Positions 42,843-54,390 of a stretch of 64,000 nt of DNA are shown here, piece after piece. Location: positions 103,776-167,775 of the forward strand of contig WHVA01000233.1 of the NCBI GenBank assembly GCA_015179125.1, given 5' to 3'. Made by a program: the position numbers and the translations under genes. Position 1 is the stretch's first letter; the number at the start of each line of letters is the position of its first letter. Source of the stretch: Gautieria morchelliformis (lineage: Eukaryota; Basidiomycota; Agaricomycetes; Gomphales; Gomphaceae). The notes under the pieces were generated by a model that did not search any database, was not told where the DNA came from, and saw nothing but the letters and a program-made list of their open reading frames with translations.

Positions 42843-45011
42843 CACTGTAGAAAACTCCGACATTAGATTTCGGTACCTTTTACACAAACGGCAATAATCA
42901 GTACCTTTGAGCACTGACAAATCAGTGCTCAGAAATATCATTAAATGAGCACCAAAAATAAGTGCTTTGGAGCACTGATTTTCAGATACTGAAAAACATG
43001 CAAGTATGTGAAAAAAAAAAAAGAACCACGATCGCCCTATTCACTGCGTATGTTAGACCATTAGGCGTACAGAGCAATTTCCTCTTGTCGTCGAACTGAG
43101 TCCGCCAAGTAATTAGCGCTGCTGCCACTATAGCATGAAATGTTGCTCACCAAGTCCTGGAGACATCGTGGCGACCAATGCAGTACCTTGTACGTGCGTC
43201 CGAATTTTTCCCCCAGTGATTTGAATCTCCGACCCGCTTGAATTCTAACTCCTCTCTTCCCCCCATGACCACGGCCAACAGAAAACAAACTATAACGCTT
43301 GCCCTCATCAATTTTTCTATCGTGCCCAGTTATGATGGAGCAAACCAGGAGGAAAATGCAGAGTATGTGAACATCGTGATGTTATCGCGTGATCCCCGCT
43401 CAACACCCACATCAAAAAGCTCTTCTTACAAATGATATCGTGGGGTTGGGTAAAAACGCGGTGGTTTAGAGGGTGCCTCCTGGTAAGATACTCTTTCATT
43501 GAAAATACCATGCATATACTCAATATATATTATTGCTACGTGCCTCTCTGCTGCTCTCGCTCATGCACTCTGGGTCTTGCTCTCGCACTATCTCCCCTCG
43601 CCTGCTCGTTCTCACAATAGACCGCTCCCGCCCTCGCTCTCGCAATGTGTCCTCGCTCTTACAATAGACCACTTCTGCTCCCACTCATGTGAAGGTTGCG
43701 AAAGGTGAGTGTGGGGGCTGGGCTGTCGCAAGTATTGGGAGCCATGTTACATGCCTTATATGCCTACCTTCCTCATCGCTCACATACTCACATTCCGATC
43801 CTTCCAGCATACGCAGCCCAGGTGCGCCCATGAACATCTCTACTATTCCTTAACTCAACCTGACCACCGTATTTCTTTTTTTGGACAGAAACACGGCCTT
43901 TATGAGTGACATGGGGAGGTACATGTTGCAATTCGCCCTTGTCATTGTTCTTTGAGCTTTACTTTACTTTGTCACTTATCATTTTATACTTGCCTGGACG
44001 CGAGCTGACAAATATTACCCTTCCCTCTCATCCAGAAAGGCCTGAGACAGCACGAAGGTGGCCAGCACGCCAATCCCTTCAATATGTTTTCGTCCTTCTT
44101 CGGTGGCGGCGGACGTGAGTCGTTTCATCGTTAATTTATCGTTCTGCACGCTCAAAATGATACTTTGCCGTATAATACTCCTCATACTCATGTGCCATAT
44201 CATTCATGACATTTATGATCCTGTGACACTGCAGCTCAACAACAGGAGGTCCGCCGCAGGCCCATGATGACAAGCGACTTTGAAGTGAGCCTTGAGGATA
44301 TGTATAAGGGTGTGGAGATCGACGTAGGTTCCAAACATCATCTTTGCGTGATTTCTGCTCTGACGATTATTGCTTTCGATGCCCATTCCTTCATCTCCAT
44401 TTCTCGCGATCCTGCGACTCGGCATCCAGTTCATGATTAACATAAAGGTCTTCTGCGACCACTTCCGCGTTGGAGGACTTGCACATCCAGACGTGTCCCA
44501 CGTGCTCATTCCGCACATGCAGCACTATGCGCTCAACGTCCCCATGGGCATTGCTGAGGGCAGCGAGTTCGTGTTTGAGGGCGAGGGCGACGAGAGCCTG
44601 GACTGGGAGGTGGGCGACATCGTTATACGCGTCCTGGGCGGGAAGAACAAAGGTGGTTAGCGGTGGAAGGAGACGAGTTTGTATTGCACCGAGAGCATTG
44701 GGGTTGAGGAGGTGCATAGGGCGACGTTGGGTGGGTTGGGACATAGCTTTCACTCTATGTATTTCTGTCTTTCAGTAATAGAAAGCACTGTTATATTGTG
44801 TTCTAAAGTACCATTTATAAGTAACTTAAGAACTGAAAATCAGTGTTCTAGGACACTGAAAGCGGACATTCTAGCTACTAGATTTTGGTACCAAGCTTAT
44901 CGAGAGGAAGCGTCAAAAAATCTGCTCCCCGATTACTTATTATCAGTAACTTGGGCACTGAAAAATTGGTGCGTAATGTACTTATATTAAGTGCCCTCAG
45001 TTACTGCAGTG
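42843..45011. mobile_element. 2.17-kb Pack-type DNA element carrying a host gene fragment
   Basis: Left end CACTGTAG and right end CTGCAGTG (inverted), with TCGA on both sides (42839-42842, 45012-45015). Equally compatible is ACACTG...CAGTGT with a CG duplication. The empty site is visible in the K1 flank at about 22885-22905, where the two sides are joined without the insert. Both ends carry clusters of GAGCACTGA/TCAGTGCTC-like subterminal repeats (42910-43000, 44770-45000). No transposase is present; the cargo is a decayed DnaJ gene piece. 43061-43288 (-) holds an unassigned frame. Confidence 0.85.
43880..44765 (+). pseudogene. captured fragment of an ER-type DnaJ co-chaperone gene (Scj1/ERdj3-like)
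   Basis: Read across exons with GT-AG borders: YE*HGE (J-domain end, with TGA where YDRHGE is expected), KGLRQHEGGQHANPFNMFSS, FFGGGG, then QQQEVRRRPMM, TSDFEVSLEDMYKGVEID, CDHFRVGGLAHP (degenerate zinc-finger region), and GIAEGSEFVFEGEGDESLDWEVGD, IVIRVLGGKNKGG*RWKE (TAG where Trp is usual). This is the order of a class I DnaJ of the secretory pathway. The J-domain helix, most of the Cys-rich repeats and the C-terminus are lost. Introns are retained, so genomic DNA rather than mRNA was captured. Confidence 0.8.
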
Positions 45012-45189
45012 TCGATAATCATCAATTGTCGGACTCGTCCTTCCAACTTAGTGTATGCTGTTAAAAGGGAGTACATGCTATACTATAACCTCTACTAATG
45101 CTATGCAGACAGCTTGTGCCCGAGATATATGAGAAGCTCATGTATTGGCCTGCAACTGCCGTGATTCATGTGAAATTCTGCAGAAACAA

Positions 45190-45969
45190 CCACCCTTAGG
45201 ACTATCCAGATCCAGTTCATGTCGGAGCTGAATTAGTTCCAAACAGTGGTGTGATCGATAACACTTTCGACTGCCTGATTGCTATGAGATATTCAAACAG
45301 TCAACTCAAATAACGAAGATAACTGGCGAGGATGAACTTACCACTGTACAACACTGGTGTTCTGATGCCTCACTCAGATCCACCAGTTTCAGCTGGCCCG
45401 TGGTGGAACGTACTATAGTACATTCTGTGGCTCAAGATCGCCATGACGTAGTCCCGCCTGGTGCAACTTCAGAGCCATGAAGAATAATTCTAGTCTGAAG
45501 CGTGTTGTTGAGTCATAGAACTCACGACAGGTGGCACATACCTCTCATCTTCAACTAAGTCATTCCAAGAAGTCAAATCATTTCCTTCTTTATTCAAAAC
45601 CAGCACGTCAAAAAAGGAGTGTCGAAACCGCCCAAAGAAAGTGGGGAGGATGTCCTTCACCTGTTCTCTCTCTGCAATCTTACCATACCAAAGACTTTCC
45701 AAGCGCAATCTATCCCGTGCCTCCTCACTCTCTGAAAGCTTGACAGCAACGTCTTTACCCTGCCATGAGCCGGAGAACACCGTGCCAGTGCTGCCACGCC
45801 CAAGAAAGCCATTTACATTAAGCCAAGGAATCATTGAGGACGAAATATCTTTTGTCTTCCAATATCTATATGGCAGTCCTCCTTGGTCACATTGTTCTGT
45901 CTCTGCTTTTGGAAATGATTCTGCTTCTGGGAGAACTTCCACCAGTTCTGTTTGCCTTGCCAATTCCAC
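45190..45969 (-). pseudogene. kinase copy K3, fused at its 5' end to an LTR
   Basis: From 45900 down: ETEQCDQGGLPYRYWKTKDIS, NGFLGRGSTGTVFSGSWQGKD, VAVKLSESEEARDRL, DLVEDERYVPPVV, and after a frame change HGDLEPRN-type sequence (45400-45480) and a last-exon match (45200-45250). All sequence upstream of ETEQ is replaced by family-L LTR, which supplies an in-frame start (MELARQTELVEVLPEAESFPKA) so that 45490-45969 is one 159-codon chimeric frame. It lacks the whole regulatory N-terminal half. Confidence 0.75.
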
Positions 45970-46259
45970 TCCAATTTCTGACTTCCACTCTCGGAACAGT
46001 GTCGGAAGTCAAGCAACTCACATAGTATGTGGCATCAAGGGTCAATAAAGGGTCAGGGAAGCCAGGGGGATGCAGGGTTGATGGCGAGTGCCGAGTGTTG
46101 TCCCTGGCTGCAGACTAGTGTAGTGTAATATGGGCTCGCTGACATTGGGGTCCTTAGACTTTTCTCTTTGGATTCCCCCTTGTCAGGTGAGAATCCCCTC
46201 TGTTGTATAATCTGTTTATTTATACATACTTCAGATTTCCCCTTGTCAGCTGTGTGGCA
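45902..46259 (-). repeat. truncated family-L LTR
   Basis: Matches 48720-49060 (same orientation on the plus strand) from the CGGAA-rich part to GTCAGCTGTGTGGCA. Both TG/CA termini are missing; the left side joins the kinase and the right side joins a 170-bp AACCTGCAGGTT-rich stretch (46260-46430). Confidence 0.8.
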
Positions 46260-46430
46260 GGGCTGTCCATGAGTCAACCTGCAGGTTACCTGGACTTGGA
46301 CTCGCAGGTTTGCCAGCTTCCAGAAGCAGAACCTGGTCTTGACCTGAGTTTTTCTGCAAGTTGACTTGGACCTGCAGGTTAAACCTGCGGAAGACTTGCG
46401 GTGACTTGCTGGATTCTTCCAAGCTGACCC
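46260..46430. repeat. AACCTGCAGGTT-rich segment
   Basis: Contains several palindromic ACCTGCAGGT and ACTTGGACCTGCAGG repeats and begins CAGGGCTGTCCATGAG, which could be one end of a truncated hAT-like MITE. No matching second end is found. Confidence 0.4.
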
Positions 46431-47459
46431 TTTTAGATTAAGATGTTAGATTGTGCCTTTAGCAAACAGTTTCTATTGCTCAGTGGTTGGGACCGCTATG
46501 TCTGTCCCTCTCCTGTGTGCTGACTAAGCCTCTCGAGGCACGTCTGACACTGATGGATGGAGGACACGTGACTGTGTCGACGAGACAATGGTCTCGATCT
46601 AAGGGATAACTAAGTCAAAAGGCTTTGCTGTTGAAGTAGTCTAGAGTAAACAGTAATAGTGAACTCTCAACGAAGAATTGGAGTAAACTATTGAGATTTA
46701 AGTTCTGTAGCTATCAAACAAGACTACAGTGACTTCAAGGGGTGAAACGGTTGATTCTGGATGATTGATTCATACATTCATAGTAGCTACTTATACTATA
46801 CTAGTGGTAACTACTAGTGTTCAAGATAGTGAGTCAATGGGTCGAAAAACTACTTGTAACTAGAGGGGTGACTACTTGTAGTCATAAAGTCATGGGAGTG
46901 ATGGGGATAGTATCAGGGGTGTTAAGCTTTGGAATAGAGTCCTATACCGATTATACAAAGCCCCTGTCTACATGGTGTCAAGATAGTAGTCAGCTGGTCG
47001 TCTCATGGAGCTCAATAGAAAATAGAAATTAAATCCTCCTGCCTAGCATAAATGCTAGTCTTGGTGATGGGGCAGCTGATTGAACACATGTATTAGGAAT
47101 GACATTCTGAGGTCATTCCGTGATGTCCGGTGCTCCTGTGCAGTCTACACTCCTCTGCGGCGTTTGGTGCCTGCACCTCCTCGGTGCCTGTGGCCTGGCG
47201 CCTGTCGATGTCATGGCCGATGCCATCAGTTGATAGGCACGCTGTCTCTGATCAGCCGCACGTGGTCGACGCCCGTATCCCTGTATCTTATCTAATCTGT
47301 AGATAAGATAGCTGTTTGTGATGTCATGTATCTGTCGTCTGTGTCGATGTCCGTTGTAAGTGTCGTTCCTATCTTCTTGATCGTTTTCTTTTCTTCTTTT
47401 ATTAGTTTCTTTGTATACATAGATGACTTAAAATAGAATAGTTGCGTATATCACAACAC
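46431..47459 (-). repeat. Copia 3' LTR
   Basis: About 1,029 bp; minus strand TGTTGTGATATACGC ... CTTAATCTAAAA. The unusual end is supported by the third copy at 59943-61000, whose target duplication fixes the same terminus. It contains the hairpin TATCTTATCT/AGATAAGATA. Confidence 0.85.
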
Positions 47460-47464
47460 ACCCC

Positions 47465-50400
47465 TCAAACATGTGCGATCCCGAGGGAATCGAGGGTAGA
47501 GACATGTTTGCGTGGTGATAGAGCTTTCGTTAAGATATCAGTGAGGTTACTGAGTGTAGAAATATAATGGAGCTTGATATTTCCATTAGCGATCTGATCT
47601 CGTGTGTAGTGATAGTGGACGTCAATGTGTTTCGTTCGGGTGTTACTGACGTCATTCTCAGAGTGTGCGATGAAGGACTGGTTGTCGGTGAATAAGGGAA
47701 TTGGAATGAAATTGATTTTGACATCTTTTGCGAGTCGTATTAACCAGATCCCTTCGGCTGATGCGAAGGAGCCAGCAACTAGTTCTGATTCCATTGACGA
47801 TCGGGTGACAAGCCCCTGCTTCTTGGAAGCCCATGAGATGGGTGATCCGTTGAAGGTAAAAATCCACCCTGATGTTGACTTCCTATTGTTTGAATCTCCT
47901 GCAAAATCCGTGTCTGTGAAGCCGGTGAGGTTGTGTGCATACCCTTCTACTCCCTTACCCTCCTGTTTGAAAAGGATTCCGTGGTCTTGGGTTTGCAGAA
48001 GGTATTGTACGACTCATTTAGCTGCTTCCCAATGCTGAAGTGATGGCTTCGACATGATCTGAGCACATTTGTTTGTGGCATAGGAGATATCTGGTTGAGT
48101 GGCGATAGCACAATAATTGATGCTTCCTATGAGGGAGGCATATGGTATGTCAATATGTGTGTCACTGATGGATGATTTTTGGAATTTAGCGGCATTATCC
48201 ATTGGTGATTTGGTGGGTTTTCCAATCACTATATTGAATCACTTCGCAACCATATTGATGAACGCAGGTTGTGATATGTGTATTGTGCCTACCTCTCGAT
48301 CATGTTTGACCTTGACTCCTAGCAATCGCTCTGGGGTTCCGAAGTCTGGGATATCAAATGATCCACCTATGTCTCAGATCATTTGATCCATTGACTCTGT
48401 GGAATTAGCGGCGAGGAGGCTGTCATCAACATACCATCCGGCCAGTTCGATCGAGTGCTGGTCCCTGACTCGGAAGAATACGGTGGAGTCGGCGTGTCCT
48501 GCTGTGAAACCTAATGCCTCTAATCCTCTTTTCAGAGTCTGATGCCAGACTCGTCCCAACTGTTTGAGCCCGTATATGCCTTTGTGCAATTTACACACAA
48601 GGTGTTCCTGTCAGGGGACACCCTGTTTTCCATTTCCAGTTCCGACACCACACCCAGTTCCGACTCCATTTCCGACTCCGCTTCCGGTTCCGATTCCATC
48701 TCCGCATCCGCTTTCGGGAACAATTCCGCTTCTGGGAGAACTTCCACCAGTTCCGTTCGCCTTGCCAGTTCCACTCCAATTTCCGACTTCCGCCCCGGAA
48801 CAGTGTTGGAAATCAAGCGACTCGCATAATAGGTGGCATCAAGGGTCGATCAAGGGTCAGGGGGATGCAGGGTTGATGGCGGGTGCCAAGCGTTGTCCCT
48901 GGCTGCGCAGCGTAGTATAATACGGGCTCGCTGACATTGGGGGTCCTTAGACTTTTCTCTTTGGATTTCCCCTTGTCAGGTGAGAACCCCCTCTCTTGTA
49001 TGCTCTGTTCATTTATACATACTTTGGATTTCCCCTTGTCAGTTGTGTGGTAGTGTGATCTCCACGACTAGCCAGGGTTGCCCTTACAGTTCCTGCCCCT
49101 TGACGATGAAGCCCTTGGGTTGGTGCATGTATATGTTGTCCTCGAGCTTTCCATTAAGGTATGCACCTTTGATATTGATGTGTCATAATTCGAGATTATA
49201 TCTGCAAGTAAGGGCAAGGATGAGTCTGATGGTCGTGAACCTGATAGTAGGTGAGAATGTCTCATTAAAATTGAGCCCTTCAATCTGTGTGAATCCTTGT
49301 GCGACAAGTCTTGATTTGAATTTGTCGACTGCTCCTAGATTGTCTTGCTTGATTCTGAAGACCCATCTGTTTCCAACAATGTTGGTATTGGGAAGTCTCT
49401 CTAGTAGTGTCCAGGTGTGATAGCCCATGAGGGTATTGTATTCCGCCTGACATGATGGTCTCCAGTATTCTGCTTCTGGTGAGTTCATTGCTTCTCTATA
49501 ACTGTCTGGCTCATCTTCCACTAGAGTCATGAATACGCTCTCTGTGTATTCGAGATCTGCTATCCCAAAGGCCATTGCGGCCATCTCCGCTTGCATCATC
49601 TGTAGACGTTTGCCCTGTCCATATGTGGAATTATTGGGGTCAAGCCAAGGACCTTGCTCAAAATCCTTGGGTGTGTGCTCTGTCTCATCCGATCCTTCGT
49701 TTGAAGTGACGTCGTTGGTAGATTCACTTGGCGTGTGATCGGATTCAGATTCATCAATAGAGATCGGTGCATATCTCGATGGCGTGAATGTGATGCATGG
49801 ATCTTGATTCAGTGTGTCGGATAGATTCGATGATGGTATCGTGGCTTGAGTGATAGTGGTAATCAGATTCTTTGTCCAAAGATCGGGTAAGTCGTCATTA
49901 TCTGTCGTATCCACACTTTGTACGCCTTCGAGTTGTCATAGTATCCTACAAAGATGCCTTCCACTGACTGGAATTGATTTTTCAGTCGTGTCGCCTTTGG
50001 TATGAGTGCCCAACATTTCGATCCATAGATCCTAAACCAATCGATCTTGGGTTTCGTACCCCAGAATGCTTCATGAGGTGAAATTCCAAGTTGTGAGAGT
50101 AGGATCTGATTTCTGACAAAGTTGATCATGTGCATGGCCAACACCCAAAACCTCCCTGTAAGGCCAGCATCATGTCTGATTGTAAGTGCTCCTTCTTGGA
50201 GTGTTCTATTATATCGCTCAGCGATGCCATTGTGCTTAGGTGTGTGTGGGGAAGTGGTTTCATGGATTATGCCAGACTTAGCGCATATGTCCTGGAATTC
50301 CTTCCCAATGTATTCTCCTCCATTATCACTTCTGATTCTCTTCATAGTGGCATTCTTTTGCCTTGATAACCAGGCTGCATACAGTCTGAATGAGGCGGCT

Positions 50401-51316
50401 ACAGTGGCACATTTCTTGTTTTTGAGGAAATCAATGTTGGCAAGGCGAGTCTTTGCCTCGATCCAAGTGACGAAATATCTGAAATTTCCGACCGATGCCT
50501 TGAATGGACCACATAGATCTGAAACGACGAGATCTCCTATGTCTTCAGGCAGTTTCTCAACTTTCTGGAATGGAGCTCGTGTCTGTTTCCCATAAGGACA
50601 GTTGATACACTGAGGGTTAGAGCCGTGATGAACTCCTGGATGGAAATTCTTGGCAGTCTGTAACTTTCTCATGTTCTCAATGGTGTGATAACTCGCGTGT
50701 CCTAGTCTATGATGCCATAGAGTAGGGCCGGAGGGTTCTGACACGAGGTCAGCAACTTCGTCTTTGGATTTAATGGGGAATGCAACATAAGTGTAGAGGT
50801 TGTTCTCCTTTGGTCCATATGCTAATCTCTTTCCATCGAGTACTAGCCATGAGAGGTATTTTCCAAAGTGTACGCTGACATTGGAGTTGGTCATTCTTCC
50901 TACAGAGAGTAGGTTGGACCTGAGCTTTGGGGCATTGATGACGTCGACAAGAGTTATGGGTATGTCTTCAAGTTCCCAGTGAGGGTCTGAGACAATTCTG
51001 ATTCGAATGGTCCCTCGTTGGTCTGCGGTAAAGGACTCCCCGTTGGCTATGTCGATTTTAATCGGTGGTATGGCATACATGTCCTGGAACAAATCTTTGT
51101 TCCCGGAGATGTGGCTGGACACTGCTGAGTTGATTAACCATTTGAATGTGTCATCAGAAGGTGAAGGTACTGATTCTGCCTTCATGATGACATGGTTGAT
51201 ACATTCGATCTGTTGCGCAGGTGTGTCTATGGTTGCCATCATGATGAGGTTGGTCAATATCTGTTCAGCCAACTGTGCTGCATCAGGTGTCGTTCTGGGG
51301 GTCATTACTACTCTAG
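47465..51316 (-). pseudogene. Copia pol (protease remnant, integrase, RT, RNase H)
   Basis: From the left of the polyprotein: protease site WLINSAVSSHISGNKDLF (the catalytic Asp is Asn), GAG-pre-integrase LWHHRLGHASYHTIENM, CINCPYGKQTRAPF, integrase core VSDLCGPFKASVGNFRYF, IRSDNGGEYIGKEF, HTPKHNGIAERYNRTL, then after a frame change RT blocks YNTLMGYHTWTLLERL, GNRWVFRIK, KSRLVAQGFTQIEG, YGLKQLGRVWHQTL, WYVDDSLLAAN (YVDD) and RNase H ending LTDILTKALSPRKH. Stops at about 49183, 48374, 48237 and 48012 each replace an expected Arg (CGA to TGA). A solo LTR splits the RT between KGQE and HLVCKLHKG. Confidence 0.9.
48609..49088. mobile_element. solo LTR (family L) inside Copia RT
   Basis: 480 bp, TGTCAGGGGACACCC...GGTTGCCCTTACA, flanked by GTTCC at 48604-48608 and 49089-49093. 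Excision with one target copy joins FIVKGQE to HLVCKLHKG in frame. Confidence 0.93.
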
Positions 51317-51318
51317 TA

Positions 51319-54300
51319 AGGTAGAGGCAGCTAGGAACCGGCACCTTTACGTAAGGTGGGCGCCTACATCACGTGAGCGCAAAATCTGAGGTCGGGAAAA
51401 CTTGACTTTTTATTTAGCAATGTAAATTTGGATTATAAAATATCTATTTCTTCCCAGCCTTCTCTAGTTCCTCTAGGATAGTTCCTGGAAGTATGCGGTG
51501 CCCGTGATAGCGCCGGTTAGCCCACATGGCTTGAGAACCTGTTAACCCTTTTTGGTAGGCATCAATAAATCGCGCAGAATGATTTGTGTAGCTGTGGCAC
51601 AAAGTCAACGAAGACAGAAAAGATAGAAACTGAGACGTACCGGAGGATCTGTGTTTTCGGAATATCATCCAGGCAAGCAAGCATATTTTTCTCCATCTCA
51701 TCAATATCAGCTGTCCGAGGGGAAGACCAGTAGCGAAGTTTTGCAGCTCCCCAATGCTGCTCTATGAAATTCAACTCACAATGAAACTTAGGATAAAAAT
51801 CACAGATGTGGCCTCGCGAAGTAATATACTCCTCGAGTTGCGACTTCTGAGACCGGAAGTCTGGCTGTGTGAAAAGAAGCCGCCGGTAACAACAGGCCGT
51901 ATCACCATTCTCACACTTGAACCCTTCACACTGCGCTCGGAGACCTGCTGCTGGCCACAGACCACGTTCTTCAATGATCTGCTGCATTCCTTTGAACCAC
52001 CCAGGCATTTCTGGGTGATTGCCTGGGTAATACAGGTCTTGTGACGTTCCATCTGCGAAAATTCCAGGACACATTTTTGGACCGTCTTTATGGTGCGTCC
52101 ATTTATCACGTGGTCCTTTGACCATCTTCCGAGCAGATAATGCATCTGCGGCCTGCTTCTGATGACTAGGTGCATTGTCGAACATGAATAAGCCAGTCGC
52201 AGTGCCGTTCGTTTTGGATTCAAAAATGTCTACTGCGGTTTCAACCTGCTGCAGTAAATCTTCTGCAGTAAACCAGCCATCGCGGCTTTTTCCAGCTTTA
52301 AAAACAACGTGGGCTTCGCTATTGTATCTAAGTAAATGTTTGTATTAAGTTGTAATGTGATGTTAACTCACTCATTATCATCTTTGAGCCGACCCCATTC
52401 TGGAGTGAGAAAATCAGAGACCATGAGTGACGGTCCATCACCTTTTCGCTCTGGTGTTGCCTTCTCTGCAGAGTGTGTCCATTTTGTTTTTCGGCGATCG
52501 TTAGCATAAAATGTGGACTCATCGTGAGTGACAAGGGTAATCCGAAAACGGCCTCCAGGAATAGGGAAGCCAACAGGGGTGGATATCACCGTCCCTTTCT
52601 TATCATAGGTAACCATTCTCTTCTCATATTGAGTCCAGCATTGCAGAAACGCTTTGCGGTAATCAACCACATCCCCTCTCTCATGACCATCAATATACAT
52701 CCCGTTCTGTTTCCTCCCATACCGCCAGTCTAACTTGTGTAGCCAGCATCGGGCAGTGTGAACTGAGATACCGGTTTTTGTGCCAGGTGATCCTGCATCT
52801 CTTTTGTGTCCATAAAGTCAACAATGTCCTGTGCTTTGACATAACCATCCTTTGCCATAGACTGAAGTTGTAGCTGGATCAGCTGCTTCAGATCCTCATC
52901 TTCGAGCACAGAGGAATGGTATTGTCCATAGCGATGAAGGGGGAGTTTTCTGGTGCACAGATAACCATGGAGCCATGCTCGGACATTCCGAGCATGCTTG
53001 ACACCACGCCCTGCTGCCTTGGCTGCTAAAAGTGAAGCCTCTCTCCAGGTGAACAAGAGCTCAGGGTCTAGCCAAAGGTTCAGTGTCGCTACCATTGACG
53101 TTACCCGTGCTTTAAAGAAAACATCGAGTTTGCTATCCTTGCTTTTGATTGTGAGCTTGGCTCTTGCGCGATGAAGAGCTTGGAAATCACGCCAATTTAA
53201 TGTACCTAGTGCTTGATCTGTTCCGTTTTCATGAGTGTCATCTCGTAAATCCGCCAGCAGTTCTGCGATATTGCTGGCTGGGAGGGCCGAAGTGTTTTCA
53301 GCCCACACATCACCGGCAGGTGAGTTTGCCACAGACAGGGAAGATTCCTCTATGATCTGATGACAGAGTCAGTCTTTGAGGCCCTGATGTACTAGCTACT
53401 TACATTCTGTGAAACTGGCGCTACTGAAACAGGAGAATTCAGAGTGTGTACCTCTGGTTCCTCTTCCGAAGACTCGTGACCTAAAGAGTATGTAGCATTC
53501 TTTTCTGCCACTTCCATTCTCTTACTGAAAAAGTCTGAAATAAAAACATTCTCCCCTGGTCTCCTCAATTGGCATCGTTTGGCAGCCCAGTGCTGTTTGG
53601 TGTGTAGAGAATTCCCTGTGTAGTGTTTCTTTTGCTTTCTGCCAGCCTCCTTCTCAATTTCCGCAGCAGCAGCGACAGCATGTGCATCCTGAAGTGTTTT
53701 GATGAAGAGCAGGAGCGCTGCGTCATCCTGGATCTCTGCCGCAGCCTCCTCTTCATCATCATCCTCCGTATCTTCGTCATCCCACTCAACCAGCCCTTCA
53801 CTTTCCAGAACCTGCGACTTTACAATGATTTCATCATCTCCAGCCCCCCACTCACCATCTGAATCGTCATCATCCAGTGCCGGGAGAGAATTCCAGGTTA
53901 ACTCTTCGTCCGGCACCTCAGCTATAGTGATCTTGCATAATTTGGTCTGTTTAAGTAGGTTCTGTGCACGGTTTTGGGCTGCCTTTGACCTACGTGGCAT
54001 CTCCAAGGATGCCTAACGAGTCTGGAAACGCTAGACCTCTTGCTTGAGGCTGGAAGTGGTTTTTGACGAGGGCTGGCCAAGGTCACGTGACATCACGTGA
54101 CGCGCAAAATGCGTCCCCTCGGAAAATTGAATGTTGCTCCAAATCATTCCAAGACTATGTAGAAATAAAAGTATAAATTTTTTGGCACTCCAATTTTGTA
54201 AATGCAACACCTCTGCCACTTTTGAGAAATTGAATAAATCCTTTGCAACAAATGATAGCCTGACATCTAAGGAATGGATTCTAGGCAAAATATATAAATT

Positions 54301-54388
54301 ATCTGTGATGAGTAATTTCTTATAGGCCGTCTGGGAAAGGGGCTGCAGGCTTATGTAAGGGGGTGCCGGTTCCTAGCTGCCTCTACCT
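51319..54388 (-). mobile_element. Tc1/mariner-like DNA transposon, 3.07 kb, TA target duplication
   Basis: Left end AGGTAGAGGCAGCTAGGAAC, right end its inverse; the inverted repeat extends about 38 bp (CCGGCACC...TTAC(G/A)TAAG). TA is present at 51317-51318 and 54389-54390. It sits between gag/zinc-knuckle and protease of the Copia polyprotein, and excision restores the frame (GNAFA/TRVVMTPRT). Confidence 0.93.
51444..54000 (-). CDS. DDE transposase of the Tc1/mariner-like element
   Basis: Starts MPRRSKAAQNRAQNLL at 54000, with an acidic stretch (DDDDSDGEWGAGDDE), then an intron (GTAAGT...AGAG). The middle exon covers WRDFQALHRARAKLTIKSKD and HARNVRAWLHGYLCTRKLPL. Then, after a 1-base slip in an A-run near 52783, come RKQNGMYIDGHERGDVVDYR and THDESTFYANDRRKTKWTH (first Asp), an intron GTGAGT...CAATAG, FMFDNAPSHQKQAADALSARK (second Asp), FYPKFHCELNFIEQHWGAAK (acidic Glu), a further intron GTACGT...CCACAG, and YTNHSARFIDAYQKGL to ILEELEKAGKK. 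Apart from the slip it is open. The presence of all three catalytic acids and absence of nonsense codons suggest recent activity. Confidence 0.85.
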
Positions 54389-54390
54389 TA

